DNA from: BJGV01 sp965205785
Lineage (GTDB): Bacteria; Pseudomonadota; Gammaproteobacteria; Burkholderiales; Nitrosomonadaceae
Assembly (NCBI GenBank): GCA_965205785.1
Contig: OZ242188.1
Location: forward strand, 62,001-126,000
Direction: 5' to 3'
Length of the DNA: 64,000 nt
A program made the position numbers and the translations under genes. Under the pieces are notes generated by a model that saw only the letters and a program-made list of their open reading frames with translations, had not been told where the DNA came from and made no database searches. The number at the start of each line of letters is the position of its first letter. The stretch's first letter is position 1. Shown piece by piece: positions 37,131-45,682 of the stretch.

Positions 37131-37555
37131 TACAACATTGCTTCTGCCTCTCTTCGTCGAACAAGCCCTCTCAACTTACGGCCACCAGCCCAGACCCAGC
37201 GCATAAGCTGAGCTGGAACATTATGGTGGTTTTTGCGGTTGATTACTCGGCGCAGCGTTGAGCGTTGTAGTGCGCCTGATCCTAAATTATAAGTAAATGA
37301 TACCAGCGCATCAAATTGCCCATCCGTTAATGGCACTGTAATTAAACGCAGGACAGCACGTTCTGCGATTTGAGCATCTAAGCGTAGTAATTCTTCAGCC
37401 TCGCCTTGAGTGATCCCGCCAGAGAAATCCTCACCCTTTTTAACAACGTGACCGTAGCCGATTGTTGGGTATCCTGCAGGGCAAAAATAAACGGTTGGAG
37501 AGAAGCCCTCGAACCGTTTGATTAAATCTATACCTTCTTGTGTAATATGACGCAT
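37121..37555 (-). CDS. Phage lysozyme (GH24 endolysin)
   Basis: Peptidoglycan hydrolase of 144 aa for host lysis. The T4-lysozyme-type catalytic segment is clear: Glu in IKRFEGFSPTVYFCPAGYPTIGYGHV (about 12-38), with the E...D/C...T triad, then GQFDALVSFTYNLGSGALQRSTL. No signal peptide, so it needs the holin encoded at 37938-38396. Same strand as the other lysis genes. Confidence 0.95.
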   Translation of the reverse strand: MRHITQEGIDLIKRFEGFSPTVYFCPAGYPTIGYGHVVKKGEDFSGGITQGEAEELLRLDAQIAERAVLRLITVPLTDGQFDALVSFTYNLGSGALQRSTLRRVINRKNHHNVPAQLMRWVWAGGRKLRGLVRRREAEAMLYHV

Positions 37556-37573
37556 ATTAGCCTCCGTTAAATA

Positions 37574-37864
37574 TTAATTTTTCTCCAGCGTTGCAATGAC
37601 CGTTAGTTTTTTATCGCCGCTCGTAAATACGCCCCAAAACTGCTCTTGGTCTAAGACCATTTTGCGGTCAATTTTCAGCTTAAATTTATCGACCTTATAT
37701 TTTAGGGCTAAGGGGAAATCGGCTAGATCATAAAAGGCTGTTCTGGCCAATCCGACTTGCTTTACGACTGCTTTATAATGATCGAGCAAACATTCAATTT
37801 CACGATCCGAGCATTGATCGCTCGTCATGTCTTCGATCATGGCTTTGTAGTAAATTTTTGACAT
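37574..37864 (-). CDS. Phage-associated hypothetical protein
   Basis: A 96-aa soluble protein (MSKIYYKAMIEDMTSDQCSD...) between the lysozyme and holin genes on the same strand. No family recognised. It has a Shine-Dalgarno-like AAAGGA upstream. Placement in the lysis cassette suggests a phage role, but none can be inferred from sequence. Confidence 0.6.
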   Translation of the reverse strand: MSKIYYKAMIEDMTSDQCSDREIECLLDHYKAVVKQVGLARTAFYDLADFPLALKYKVDKFKLKIDRKMVLDQEQFWGVFTSGDKKLTVIATLEKN

Positions 37865-37937
37865 TGTTTATCCTTTCTTTTGTGTCATCAGTAACGCTTC
37901 GTTTCGGAACTTAATCAACTGAATAAGATGTTATTAT

Positions 37938-38396
37938 TCAGCTATTTGAACGAAACTTTGAAAGCGCTCTCTGACCAAACCAAAACGACATAACCGCAGC
38001 AAAAAGAGCTTGTGTTTCAATGTCCCAAATGGCAATCAAACTATCCGTGATGGGTGCGCCACTATCGAGTAGATTGAGCAATGCTGATATTTTGACGGTC
38101 GCAAATAAAGCGAAGAATGCGTAGGTCAAAATCGGACGAACAGATGCTCTTAAGGCTTCGACCCAGCGCACGCCACTAGGCTGGCTTGCATGTTTATAAA
38201 GAGCTTGGCTTTCTGAAATATCAGCCTGCACATGAATCTCTTCCAAGCGCTGATTATGCCCTTGTTTTTGTGCCTCCATCTGTCGATCAAGAATGGCAAG
38301 CTCATGTTTTTTGTCGCTACGATCCTGCCAGATATTTAAAAAGTCTGGGAACGCAGATGAAATAAAGCCGATAAGGCTTCCAAGTAATGTAAGCAT
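37938..38396 (-). CDS. Holin of the 3TM (gene-transfer release) family
   Basis: A 152-aa membrane protein. N-terminal hydrophobic segment (LTLLGSLIGFISSAFPDFL), a charged helical middle (DRSDKKHELAILDRQMEAQKQ), then SGVRWVEALRASVRPILTYAFF and two more membrane helices ending FWFGQRALSK. This is the pattern of 3TM holins known from alphaproteobacterial gene-transfer agents and prophages. AAGGAG lies before the ATG. Confidence 0.9.
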   Translation of the reverse strand: MLTLLGSLIGFISSAFPDFLNIWQDRSDKKHELAILDRQMEAQKQGHNQRLEEIHVQADISESQALYKHASQPSGVRWVEALRASVRPILTYAFFALFATVKISALLNLLDSGAPITDSLIAIWDIETQALFAAVMSFWFGQRALSKFRSNS

Positions 38397-38425
38397 AGTA
38401 TTTTCTCCTTTAGATTTGAGTGGGT

Positions 38426-38686
38426 TTATTCAGGGGTGCGTAAGAATTTAAGATCGTCGCGGATATCAATGATCTGCACTTTTATGGCGGCCAGATCTTC
38501 GCGCATTTCGCCAACGACCTTGCGTCCGGTGATGTCATTATTGACTTGGTTTTCAACGGTACTCAGTCGGGCGTTTAAAACAGCGATACGTGTGCTGATC
38601 CATGATGTCAGCTTTACGAGCGCAACAAGTATGGCCAGACTGTGAGCGATAATGCCCACAGCCAAGCCCCATTCTGCAGGGGTCAT
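38426..38686 (-). CDS. Membrane-anchored coiled-coil phage protein
   Basis: An 86-aa protein starting MTPAEWGLAVGIIAHSLAIL with AGGAG 7 bases upstream of 38686. One N-terminal membrane helix (about 7-26) is followed by a coiled coil (IAVLNARLSTVENQVNND, MREDLAAIKVQIIDIRDDL). Such proteins occur next to holins in phages; a spanin-like or lysis-accessory role is possible but unproven. Confidence 0.7.
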   Translation of the reverse strand: MTPAEWGLAVGIIAHSLAILVALVKLTSWISTRIAVLNARLSTVENQVNNDITGRKVVGEMREDLAAIKVQIIDIRDDLKFLRTPE

Positions 38687-38714
38687 GCTTTTTCTCCTTA
38701 GTTGGTTTTGTTTT

Positions 38715-39353
38715 TTAGATATCGGCGGTATGCACCATCGGATTTTCAACAACAGAGGCAATCTCAATCAGATCACCACGCGGCTTAATGGCCGTAACAC
38801 GCGCCAGTACAGCCCAATCCTCTCCAATGCCAAAGGAAAAATGCGTGCGTTCTTCTGCACTGCCTGTGTAGGGCGTGAAATCAATTTCATCGAGCAGTTC
38901 AACTTGCGTATCCTCACCGGGGGTGACGACTTGCCACGGCCCACTGATCGAACCATCACGCTTGCGCAATGCAATATAATGGCTGTTTCCGTCTTCAAAC
39001 GTCACTGGCTCAGACAAAGTTAAAACGGGATGCTCATACGCGACCACATCGCCAGCTTCACCCCAGCGCGGCATATCATGAGAGATAGCAATCAAATCAC
39101 CATAAGTCGGAATTAACCCTTCCAGTTCTGTTCTAAAATTAACCATGCGTCGCCGATAGCGATTAGCTGCTGCCATATACAGACCTTCGCGCATAGCATG
39201 ATCTTTATTCGTACAGCCGAAAAGCGACACAGTTGCTTTTTGCATATCAGGGAAGGGAAAAGCAAAAAGCCACGGGTGTCCGTGGCTTAAGAGGCCAATT
39301 CCTGCGATCTTATATAAAACACTAAGAAATTTTGTTCGTCTTGTCCGCAACAA
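38715..39353 (-). pseudogene. Tail tip attachment protein J-like, C-terminal fragment
   Basis: The 212-aa frame contains phage host-specificity (gpJ/TipJ-like) sequence: LYMAAANRYRRRMVNFRTELEGLIPTYGD, ISHDMPRWGEAGDV, VTFEDGNSHYIALRKRDGSISGP and LARVTAIKPRGDLIEIASVVEN. TipJ proteins are usually over 700 aa, so only a late internal/C-terminal part remains. Similarity begins within the open frame (about MQKATVSLFGCTNKDHAMREG); the upstream residues are probably junction sequence. It shows that the structural half of the phage was deleted here. Confidence 0.75.
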
Positions 39354-39387
39354 TTATGTTCGCGAACATTTTTTATATGAATTATTC

Positions 39388-39451
39388 ATGAAAACTGTGC
39401 GCGGCTTGTGAAAAACATGCGCAAATCGGCATTTTCATGAAAAGCGTGCGC
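39388..39451. promoter_or_regulatory. Three direct repeats, XRE operator candidate 1
   Basis: Three 15-base sites ATGAAAACTGTGCGC (39388-39402), GTGAAAAACATGCGC (39408-39422) and ATGAAAAGCGTGCGC (39437-39451). Start-to-start spacing is 20 then 29 bases. The cluster ends 6 bases from the stop of the XRE gene 39458-39772 and has the same spacing as the cluster beside the other XRE gene. Confidence 0.7.
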
Positions 39452-39457
39452 AGATTA

Positions 39458-39772
39458 TTATTTCCTTGCTACTCGCTTCTTTGGAACAGTAAGGCCTATA
39501 TCCTGTAATTTACGCCCCAGCGTATCATCTCTAGCCAAAAGTAATAAGTCTTCTTCTAGCTTCAGGCAAAACAGAACGCTAGCATAAGCACCAAATGTCA
39601 CACCACTATCACCATTCTCAATCTTGCGCAGTGTTGTACGGGTCATTCCAGCGCGCTCTGCCAACATACTTGCTGTGATTTTACGGCGCAGGCGTGCCAG
39701 CTTAATGTTTTCACCAACGAGAGGTAATAACTCTTCAAGGGTTGGAGATAATGTTGCTATTTTTCTACCCAT
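39458..39772 (-). CDS. XRE-family regulator (HipB-like)
   Basis: A 104-aa helix-turn-helix protein. HTH region about 20-75: NIKLARLRRKITASMLAERAGMTRTTLRKIENGDSGVTFGAYASVLFCL, followed by DDTLGRKLQDIGLTVPKKR. This subtype with a GAYxSVLFxLG tail is normally encoded next to a HipA-like kinase, which is absent here. Downstream lie three direct repeats likely to be its binding sites. The ATG at 39770-39772 overlaps no neighbour. Confidence 0.88.
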   Translation of the reverse strand: MGRKIATLSPTLEELLPLVGENIKLARLRRKITASMLAERAGMTRTTLRKIENGDSGVTFGAYASVLFCLKLEEDLLLLARDDTLGRKLQDIGLTVPKKRVARK

Positions 39773-39835
39773 GCTTTTATCTTTAATGGTTACTAAAATG
39801 CTTAAAATGCCGATTAATGTACAGTATCATGTACA

Positions 39836-40954
39836 TTAACCTCCATCAGGCGCTTGGCCTAGAATGTTAAGATAGTAGCGCGTATGCTTTAACTGACCGA
39901 CTTTTACCAAAGCGCCTTTAGCGACCAAATCATTCAAATCGCGGGTCACTGTTGTACGCGGGGATGATGTAATTGTGATGTAGTTTTCTGCACTCAATCC
40001 ACCTTTGAAGCCGTCAACGCCCTCGCGGAACATACGCTCAATAACTTTTTCTTGGCGCGAGTTAATTTTCCCTCTGATCTTGTCGTAGAGCTTGGTTTTT
40101 TCAATGATAAACTCGATACGTCTGCGCGTATTGGCCTGTGCATCCAGAACTGTTTTTGCGAAGTAAACTATCCAATCTGTAATCTCGTTGTCTTTGTTAT
40201 TACGCTCCAAACCTGAATAGTAGTGCTTCTTTGCTCTTTCAATTGTGTATGCTAGAGAAATCAAAGTTGGCTGATTGAGATTTTGAGCAAGAGATTTTTC
40301 TGCCAGCGCCCTAGAGATACGACCATTGCCGTCCTCAAACGGGTGGATGCAAACAAAATACAAATGAGCAATGGCCGCTCTTGTTAACGCTGGCAGCGGC
40401 GTTTTACCTTGTTTTGATGTTGCATTGAACCAACCAATAAAAGCATCCATTTCATTATGTAGTGCAGTTGCTGGAGGAGCCTCAAAATGAATTGTGGGAT
40501 CATAAGTCACACCCGATACAACACGCATAGGTTCTTCACTGTCTCGATAAGCCCCAATGGTGATATTTTGCTGGCCGTTGATAAGCATTTGATGCCATTG
40601 CCAGAGATATTCATGGCTTAACGCTGTATCAAATGTTTTGTATAAATCCACCATCATGGCCGCGATGCCTTGCTCGGCAGGTGGTACTTTGCGGCTATCA
40701 GTTTCTAAACCAAACTGACGGCAAATAGAGGATTGAAGGCTATCGCGATCTAAAAACTCACCTTCGATTTCAGATGTCTTGAGAGCTTCTTCACTGAGTA
40801 ATTCAACTTTAAGAAGCTCTTGGTCTTCATTTGATATATGTTTTAGCGCGCCAGAATGCTCACCAGAATTTTTGAGAAACTTCTCCTCAAATTCTTGGAT
40901 AGCGTCTTCATCATAGCTAAAATTTGGCCAATCTTTTTGTTGCCAATTCCACAT
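39836..40954 (-). CDS. fic: Fic-family AMPylase-like protein
   Basis: A 372-aa class II Fic protein. N-terminal DUF4172-like domain (MWNWQQKDWPNFSYDEDAI), inhibitory helix TSEIEGE (about 60-66, S/TxxxEG), Fic core with the intact motif HPFEDGNGR (about 212-220), and a C-terminal winged helix (YITITSSPRTTVTRDLNDLVAKGALVKVG). Length and order match intact, autoinhibited Fic enzymes that transfer AMP from ATP to target proteins. The winged helix and the inverted repeat overlapping the start codon suggest self-regulation. It lies between two XRE genes on the same strand. Confidence 0.95.
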   Translation of the reverse strand: MWNWQQKDWPNFSYDEDAIQEFEEKFLKNSGEHSGALKHISNEDQELLKVELLSEEALKTSEIEGEFLDRDSLQSSICRQFGLETDSRKVPPAEQGIAAMMVDLYKTFDTALSHEYLWQWHQMLINGQQNITIGAYRDSEEPMRVVSGVTYDPTIHFEAPPATALHNEMDAFIGWFNATSKQGKTPLPALTRAAIAHLYFVCIHPFEDGNGRISRALAEKSLAQNLNQPTLISLAYTIERAKKHYYSGLERNNKDNEITDWIVYFAKTVLDAQANTRRRIEFIIEKTKLYDKIRGKINSRQEKVIERMFREGVDGFKGGLSAENYITITSSPRTTVTRDLNDLVAKGALVKVGQLKHTRYYLNILGQAPDGG

Positions 40955-40956
40955 TT

Positions 40957-41010
40957 TGGTTTATATCCTCTCTTCTTATAAACCACATTATAGCTTTAAT
41001 TTGGTTTATA
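40957..41010 (-). promoter_or_regulatory. TGGTTTATA operator sites upstream of fic
   Basis: TGGTTTATA (40957-40965) and TATAAACCA (40977-40985) form an inverted repeat with 11-base spacing, 2 bases from the fic ATG; a third TGGTTTATA lies at 41002-41010. Likely binding sites for the Fic winged-helix domain or for the upstream XRE protein. Confidence 0.65.
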
Positions 41011-41047
41011 GGGAAGTTGTTTATAGCCCACTCATATCACACAATGC

Positions 41048-41110
41048 ATGAAATACGCTTACAAGCCATGAAAAACACTTATATTTTGGCTGTGTTGTGA
41101 AAAATGCTTA
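41048..41110. promoter_or_regulatory. Three direct repeats, XRE operator candidate 2
   Basis: ATGAAATACGCTTA (41048-41061), ATGAAAAACACTTA (41068-41081) and GTGAAAAATGCTTA (41097-41110). Start-to-start spacing is 20 then 29, exactly as in 39388-39451, although the outer half of the site differs. The last site overlaps the stop codon of the XRE gene 41108-41428. Confidence 0.7.
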
Positions 41111-41428
41111 TTTTTCTGCTTTTGGCGTACGGATTCTCTTAGGCAACCGTTCTTCGTCCAGCATCAAGCCCGTTAAGTCATGGCGAGCGTCGGCAATATC
41201 CTGTAGACGATCCAGCATCCCGAGAACAAATAGCGCTGAAACATAAGCACCAATAGATACGCCAGTGTCGCCTTTTTCAATTTTGCTGAGTGTAATTCGT
41301 GAAAATCCAGCGCGTTCAGCCATAAGCTCTGTTCCGATACGACGGCGCAAACGTGCATCACGAATGTCCTTGCCGAGTTTATTCAAAGCCTTTTTAGCGG
41401 GGATAGGGAGATGTGTTTTTCTGCTCAT
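41108..41428 (-). CDS. XRE-family regulator (HipB-like), second
   Basis: A 106-aa paralogue of the 39458-39772 regulator: LGKDIRDARLRRRIGTELMAERAGFSRITLSKIEKGDTGVSIGAYVSALFVLGML, ending LPKRIRTPKAEK. It lies upstream of fic on the same strand, with its presumed operator cluster and the fic operator in between, so it may control fic. No HipA partner is present. Confidence 0.88.
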   Translation of the reverse strand: MSRKTHLPIPAKKALNKLGKDIRDARLRRRIGTELMAERAGFSRITLSKIEKGDTGVSIGAYVSALFVLGMLDRLQDIADARHDLTGLMLDEERLPKRIRTPKAEK

Positions 41429-41490
41429 ATTTCACCGTTAATGTATATTATAATTATCTTTAAATGCCTCATTGCTAAAAATAAGATACG

Positions 41491-41673
41491 TTATCTTTTT
41501 TTATTTATTCCAGCCTCATATGCCTCCTGCAATGCATCTTTTAAGCACCAGACGGCCACATCGTGGAAATCAAGACTGTCGCTGTTTCTGGTCTCCAGCG
41601 TTTCTATGTTCAAATGTTTATTGGCAATGTCAGTTAGAAGCTGGTCGATTTGTTGTTGAGTGGTTTTAGGCAT
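41491..41673 (-). CDS. DUF6900 small protein
   Basis: A 60-aa protein starting MPKTTQQQIDQLLTDIANKHL at the ATG 41671-41673 with GGAGG 6 bases upstream. The stretch LDFHDVAVWCLKDALQEAYEAG is typical of DUF6900 proteins found in alphaproteobacterial phages and plasmids. Its start overlaps the end of the upstream small gene (ATGCCTAA), a coupled pair. Confidence 0.8.
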   Translation of the reverse strand: MPKTTQQQIDQLLTDIANKHLNIETLETRNSDSLDFHDVAVWCLKDALQEAYEAGINKKR

Positions 41674-41886
41674 ATTCACCCTCCTTGAACACGCGGTCGG
41701 TGATGTGTTGCAGGTCGTTTGCAATATCCGCTAAAAAGCCTGTATCGCCCCAGCATACCTCTTCGGGGTTGGTTTCAAAGTGATCTGCGCTTGTGCCGCC
41801 TGTAAGTGCTCCAGCATCTCGTCAATGCGGACTTTGTATTCGATAAAGGCGTCTAGCGCGGTTCTTTTTTCTTGTAGTTTCGTCAT
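41666..41886 (-). pseudogene. Small phage/plasmid protein, frameshifted
   Basis: With AAAGGAG before the ATG at 41884-41886 the frame reads MTKLQEKRTALDAFIEYK ... and stops early; another frame continues ADHFETNPEEVCWGDTGFL ... VFKEGEYA and stops at 41666-41668. HFETNPxxVxWGxxG is conserved in small proteins preceding DUF6900. One base is missing near 41790; adding it gives 73 aa. Confidence 0.75.
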
Positions 41887-41943
41887 TATTTTTGCTCCTT
41901 TTCTAACACCAGTAACGCTTCATTCCCGAGGCTTATCAAGCTA

Positions 41944-42329
41944 TTAATCAATCCTTTTTGCTATTGTTGCCAGCGCGTGTTTATACATTTCCCACGCCTT
42001 GGTACGACCCACGCCAAAGCGCCCACAAATGAGCTTACAGCGCACACGCTCGGCACGTAACCAGACCAGCTTGCGCTGTTCAACATCCAGCCAGCGAAGC
42101 CAAACAAAGATCACTTCTTCCATCTCGCTGATATCCTGACTGCTGGGGCGAATGCGCATGGGTTGTACTTCCATCTGCAATATTTCCATTTCATCCGAAC
42201 GATAGCTGGCCATGCGCTGATATAGCCTTGGACTTTTTTATCAGGTAGTCGCCTTAGATTTCGCGCTGCTTCTCGTAGTCGTTCTTCAACATATTTTTCA
42301 GTCTCCGTGATGGTTTTATTTTCTGCCAT
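41944..42329 (-). pseudogene. DUF6362 protein, frameshifted
   Basis: The first frame (42329 down) reads MAENKTITETEKYVEERL ... LRRLPDKKVQGYISAWPAIVR; the second carries on DEMEILQMEVQPMRIRPS ... WLRWLDVEQRKLVWLRAERVRCK ... FGVGRTKAWEMYKHALATI. Together they make DUF6362, a phage/plasmid-associated protein with a C-terminal HTH-like fold. One base is missing near 42205; adding it gives 128 aa. Confidence 0.8.
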
Positions 42330-42644
42330 GGCTTTTTCATCTCTTTGTTGTTGTTAATTTTTGAAATTGTTTTTGAGGGGCTTGGATACTGATCGCTTTT
42401 CCCCTCATTGGGAAAGCGTCAGCATTACTCCGTAGGAGTAAGGGAATTCTTGCCCACTGCCCACTGAGGGAAACCGTTACTGATTCTAGCGTTTGAGCAG
42501 TAGGCAAGTGGGCAAAGACAGTGGGCAGTTGCCCACTAGAATTATTGCGACAATGCTTTTGTTTCTGCTGTTTTTGTTTCAATCCAGTGGTCAAACTGGT
42601 GACCAGCAGTGGGCAGTAGGCAATAAAATATGGTGCAGTGGGAA
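42330..42644. repeat. Spacer with clustered AGTGGGCA / TGCCCACT motifs
   Basis: Within about 165 bases the octamer occurs five times: TGCCCACT at 42451 and 42530, AGTGGGCA at 42507, 42520 and 42608. The pair 42520-42537 is a perfect palindrome, AGTGGGCA-GT-TGCCCACT. Another small palindrome is ACTCC-GTA-GGAGT (42427-42439). The spacer directly follows the primase-helicase gene, so binding sites of a replication origin are possible. A 103-codon frame spanning it is not credible. Confidence 0.55.
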
Positions 42645-44791
42645 TCATGATAGCCCTCCATCATTAAGGGCGACGATCCAGTTTTCAGAATTATCAACAG
42701 GGAGGACTTCATTTGTTTTTGGATGCCTAAAATGCGTCGGTAAAATCCGCGTGCCGTCACCCAGCACCATATCCTCAACACAGATATATCCTTGGCGACT
42801 ACGCTGCGGTTGTGGCAGTCCATAAACCTCCGCATTCTTAAAAAATTTGATATGCCCTTTGGTGCTGAGCGCATTCAACCGATTGCGTAAAGAGCGAGAA
42901 CTGCCCAAGCCTGATTTGTTCTCAAAGGTGTCAGAAAGCTGCCGCGCCGTATAAACGCGCCCTTGGGAGGCTTCGCTATAAATTAAACCAATGACAGCAT
43001 CTTTTTTGCGCAGTTGTTGTGCATCGAGCTTTATCGCTTGTGAGCGCATAGCAAGGCGTTCTGCTTGGCTATCGATTTCACGCCAGCCCGATGCATCGCG
43101 CAGTATTGTCTTTTGCCCTATCTCTGGTCCATTGCGTAGCTCAAAGATAAGGTTGCGCTCGGGGCGCATTTCATCGAGCCGGTGAAGGATGATGCCAGAT
43201 GTGTAATAGGACCGCAAAGAACCAGCGCCACTGAGCGCTTGGAACGGATCTTCCTCAACATATTTCTTGGAGACTTTCTTTGTGTGGTGCGCAAGAATTA
43301 GGCCAGCGTTTGGATTAATCTGATTGCGCAATTCCTCCACCCTCCGGGAGAGAAAGAACATCATGGCGTCATTATCATTTTCTCCGCCAATCCCACCGCC
43401 ATCAAACACATTTCGAATGGGATCAATGGCGATGATATCAGGGGGTCTTTCACCAAAACGCGCCTTAACAGAGCGTACAATTTTATCGATACCACCATTA
43501 TTCAGGATCAATCGAATTTGTGGCGTCATCACAAAGTTTTGGTTCAAATGCTCCAGCGTTTCATCTGGTAGGCGTAACTTTTGAATGCGCTCTCGTAGAT
43601 AATGGTATTGAACCTCCGCCTGCAGATAAAAGACGCGCAACGGACGCTTGCTGGATAATCCAAGAAAGCTCTGACCTGCTGCCATATTGGCGAGCAGTGA
43701 GATAAGAAAATCACTTTTACCCACTTTGGGTGCGCCGCCAAACACTAACATGCCACCCGGCGTTAAAACACGCGGAGATATTAAGTCTTCGGGCATGGGG
43801 CTGTGGTCGGCCTGCAAATCCGCAACGCTATAAAGCGGAATGGTATCAGGCTTGATCGGTTTATCTTTTGCCACCACCCGATCCCAGTTTTTTAATATAT
43901 CGTGGACATTTAAACCTTCTGCGACAGCATCGGCGACATTCCATTTAGGGGCTTCTCAGGCGGGACTTTGAGTATCTTGACCTGTAACGCCCCAGCGCGA
44001 GCGGCGGCACTTGCTGCCTTGCGAGCGTAGCTCAATCCAGCCTCATCATGGTCAGGCCAAATTAACACCTGTTTGCCTTTAAGCGGTAACCAGTCTGTTT
44101 TATCAATTGGTGCTTTTGCACCATTCATGGCGGTGGTGGTACAAATGCCTAAACCAATTAATGCATCGGCGCATTTTTCATCCTCAACAAGAATAATTGT
44201 TTTTGACTTGGCGATATTAGGCTGATTATACAAGGGGCGAATATCAGGGGCTTTCATAATGCCCTTAAGGGCATCCCATGGACGGAATTGCTTTCGCTAT
44301 CCTTTGGGGTCATATCGATACACACTGGCGATCAGCGACCCATATGCATCGGTATAATCCCACTTGGCTGTTGGCTCGCCTAATTTTTGAGATTGTTTAT
44401 AGCTGGTTTGTTTGCATTGTTTTGGCTGGGATGCAGGAATGCCGCTGCCAATCCAGCTTTGAATATCGCTGATCAGCTCCTTGAATTGGGATTTACGATC
44501 AAAGCCTTTCACGCCAGCCCACAGGTCAAGAATGTCACCACCATCGCCAGTGGCAAAGTCATGCCATAACCCAGCCTTTGAGCCATTCACTTCAACCACA
44601 AGGCTTTCGCCTTTACCGCCGCTGATATCACCCACGATAAACTTTCCAGCGCGAAGCACACCGTTTAGCAACAAGGCGTGCAGCGTTGCAGGTAAGCTCT
44701 GTAATAGGCGCTGTTTGATGTCTTTCGCGTCAGGTGGCTTTAACGCGATGACGTTTGGGTTGCTATGATCTGCCATGCATGATGCCCTCAT
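42645..44791 (-). pseudogene. Primase-helicase (zinc-binding + TOPRIM + RepA-like ATPase), broken
   Basis: Replication protein of a phage or plasmid in three pieces. Piece 1 (44791 down) is the N-terminal primase part (VEVNGSKAGLWHDFATGDGGDILDL). A TAG at 44297-44299 interrupts it in frame; the same frame resumes KQFRPWDALKGIM and the TOPRIM domain (TIILVEDEKCADALIGLG, VLIWPDHDEAGLSYARKAA). Near 43950 (AAGCCCCTAAATGG) a missing base shifts frame, after which KWNVADAVAEGLNVHDILK leads into a RecA/RepA-like ATPase (MLVFGGAPKVGKSDFLISL Walker A; DIIAIDPIRNVF; GLILAHHTKK). Restored length is 715 aa. The ATPase could still be made from a GTG at 43877. Confidence 0.85.
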
Positions 44792-45017
44792 GCATTCTTA
44801 TTGCTCGTCTTATGACGCTCAATGTTTTTGAGTTTAATAATACCGTCAACCCACTGCAGGGCGCGACCGACACTGCGAACTTCTTTAATCAGCTCCTCAC
44901 GCAATTCAGATAGTTTTTGCTATCCTCAAGCGTTTTTAATTGTCCTACAGGCGTATGTTGCACCCACTTGAAAACAGCCTCACCAGCATTGATATGGTCA
45001 TCTATTGATTTGTTCAT
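44788..45017 (-). pseudogene. Small protein upstream of primase, frameshifted
   Basis: From the ATG at 45015-45017: MNKSIDDHINAGEAVFKWV ... KTLEDSK, then after a missing base LSELREELIKEVRSVGRAL ... IIKLKNIERHKTSNKNA, stopping at 44788-44790, where TGA overlaps the primase ATG (ATGA). A coupled small phage gene of 76 aa if repaired. No family name. Confidence 0.65.
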
Positions 45018-45111
45018 TTATCCTTTTCCTTATTAGAGTTTGTTGCTCCTATAAGTGCTGGTATGCGAACGCTTCTCGAAACGACGACGGAAAATGAAAA
45101 AATATTTTAAA

Positions 45112-45682
45112 TTATGTTTTAGGCTGTAATCCTTTCAAATATTGACGTAGGCGTTTTGCTCTGCTGGACAGTGTCGTGCGCGGAATGCCGGTAGATTGTG
45201 AGGCCTCAGTAATGCTCTGATCTTTCAGCAATTCATAAGTTGCCCGAATATCATCGGGCATCTCGGTAAGCACTTTGCTTAAGTTCATATTTTGCTCGGC
45301 AGCTTTAAATGAATTTGATGCAAAAACATCACCCCAGATTGATTGCTCACTAGAGATGGCATCACCCAGTTCTGTAGTGCTATCGTCACTTCCTATGATT
45401 GTGGAAAGAGACAGTTCTGTTTGACCCGTCCAGCGCTTTTGCGTTTCTGCTTCTCTGATTAAGCGCCCCGCGTGGTTATTCACCACCGCCTTGATAAAGC
45501 TTCGGCGATCACCTTTGCTTTTATCAAAGCTGGGCCATGCATGAAGATACGCCAGCATCAATTCTTGCTGGAGATCTTCAGTCGTCTGACGTAAAGAACG
45601 GTGATTTTGTAAGTGTTCTGGCTTTATAACCAATAAAAAAAGCGGCGTAGGAGTCTACGCCGCCGTAACGATTGTTCGACAT
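45112..45682 (-). pseudogene. Sigma-70-like HTH protein, frameshifted near N-terminus
   Basis: The C-terminal 150 residues resemble sigma-70-family phage regulators: TEDLQQELMLAYLHAWPSFD, SFIKAVVNNHAGRLIREAE, and a region-4-like HTH (SITEASQSTGIPRTTLSSRAKRLRQYL). An upstream frame with GAGGA and ATG at 45680-45682 (MSNNRYGGVDSYAAFFIGYK) supplies the missing N-terminus and joins by removal of one base in GACGACTGAAG near 45580. Repaired length 189 aa. It is the first gene of the leftward replication block. Confidence 0.75.
45635..45663 (-). terminator. Terminator-like hairpin inside the sigma-like reading frame
   Basis: On the minus strand GCGGCGTAG-ACTC-CTACGCCGC (9-bp perfect stem, 4-base loop) is followed directly by seven T. 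It lies 20-48 bases after the ATG of the sigma-like gene and encodes GGVDSYAAFF. Form is that of an intrinsic terminator; see findings. Confidence 0.7.

Noticed and set aside
42337..42648. 103-codon frame after the primase-helicase
   Set aside because: Covers the palindromic AGTGGGCA cluster, low-complexity product, no ribosome-binding site.
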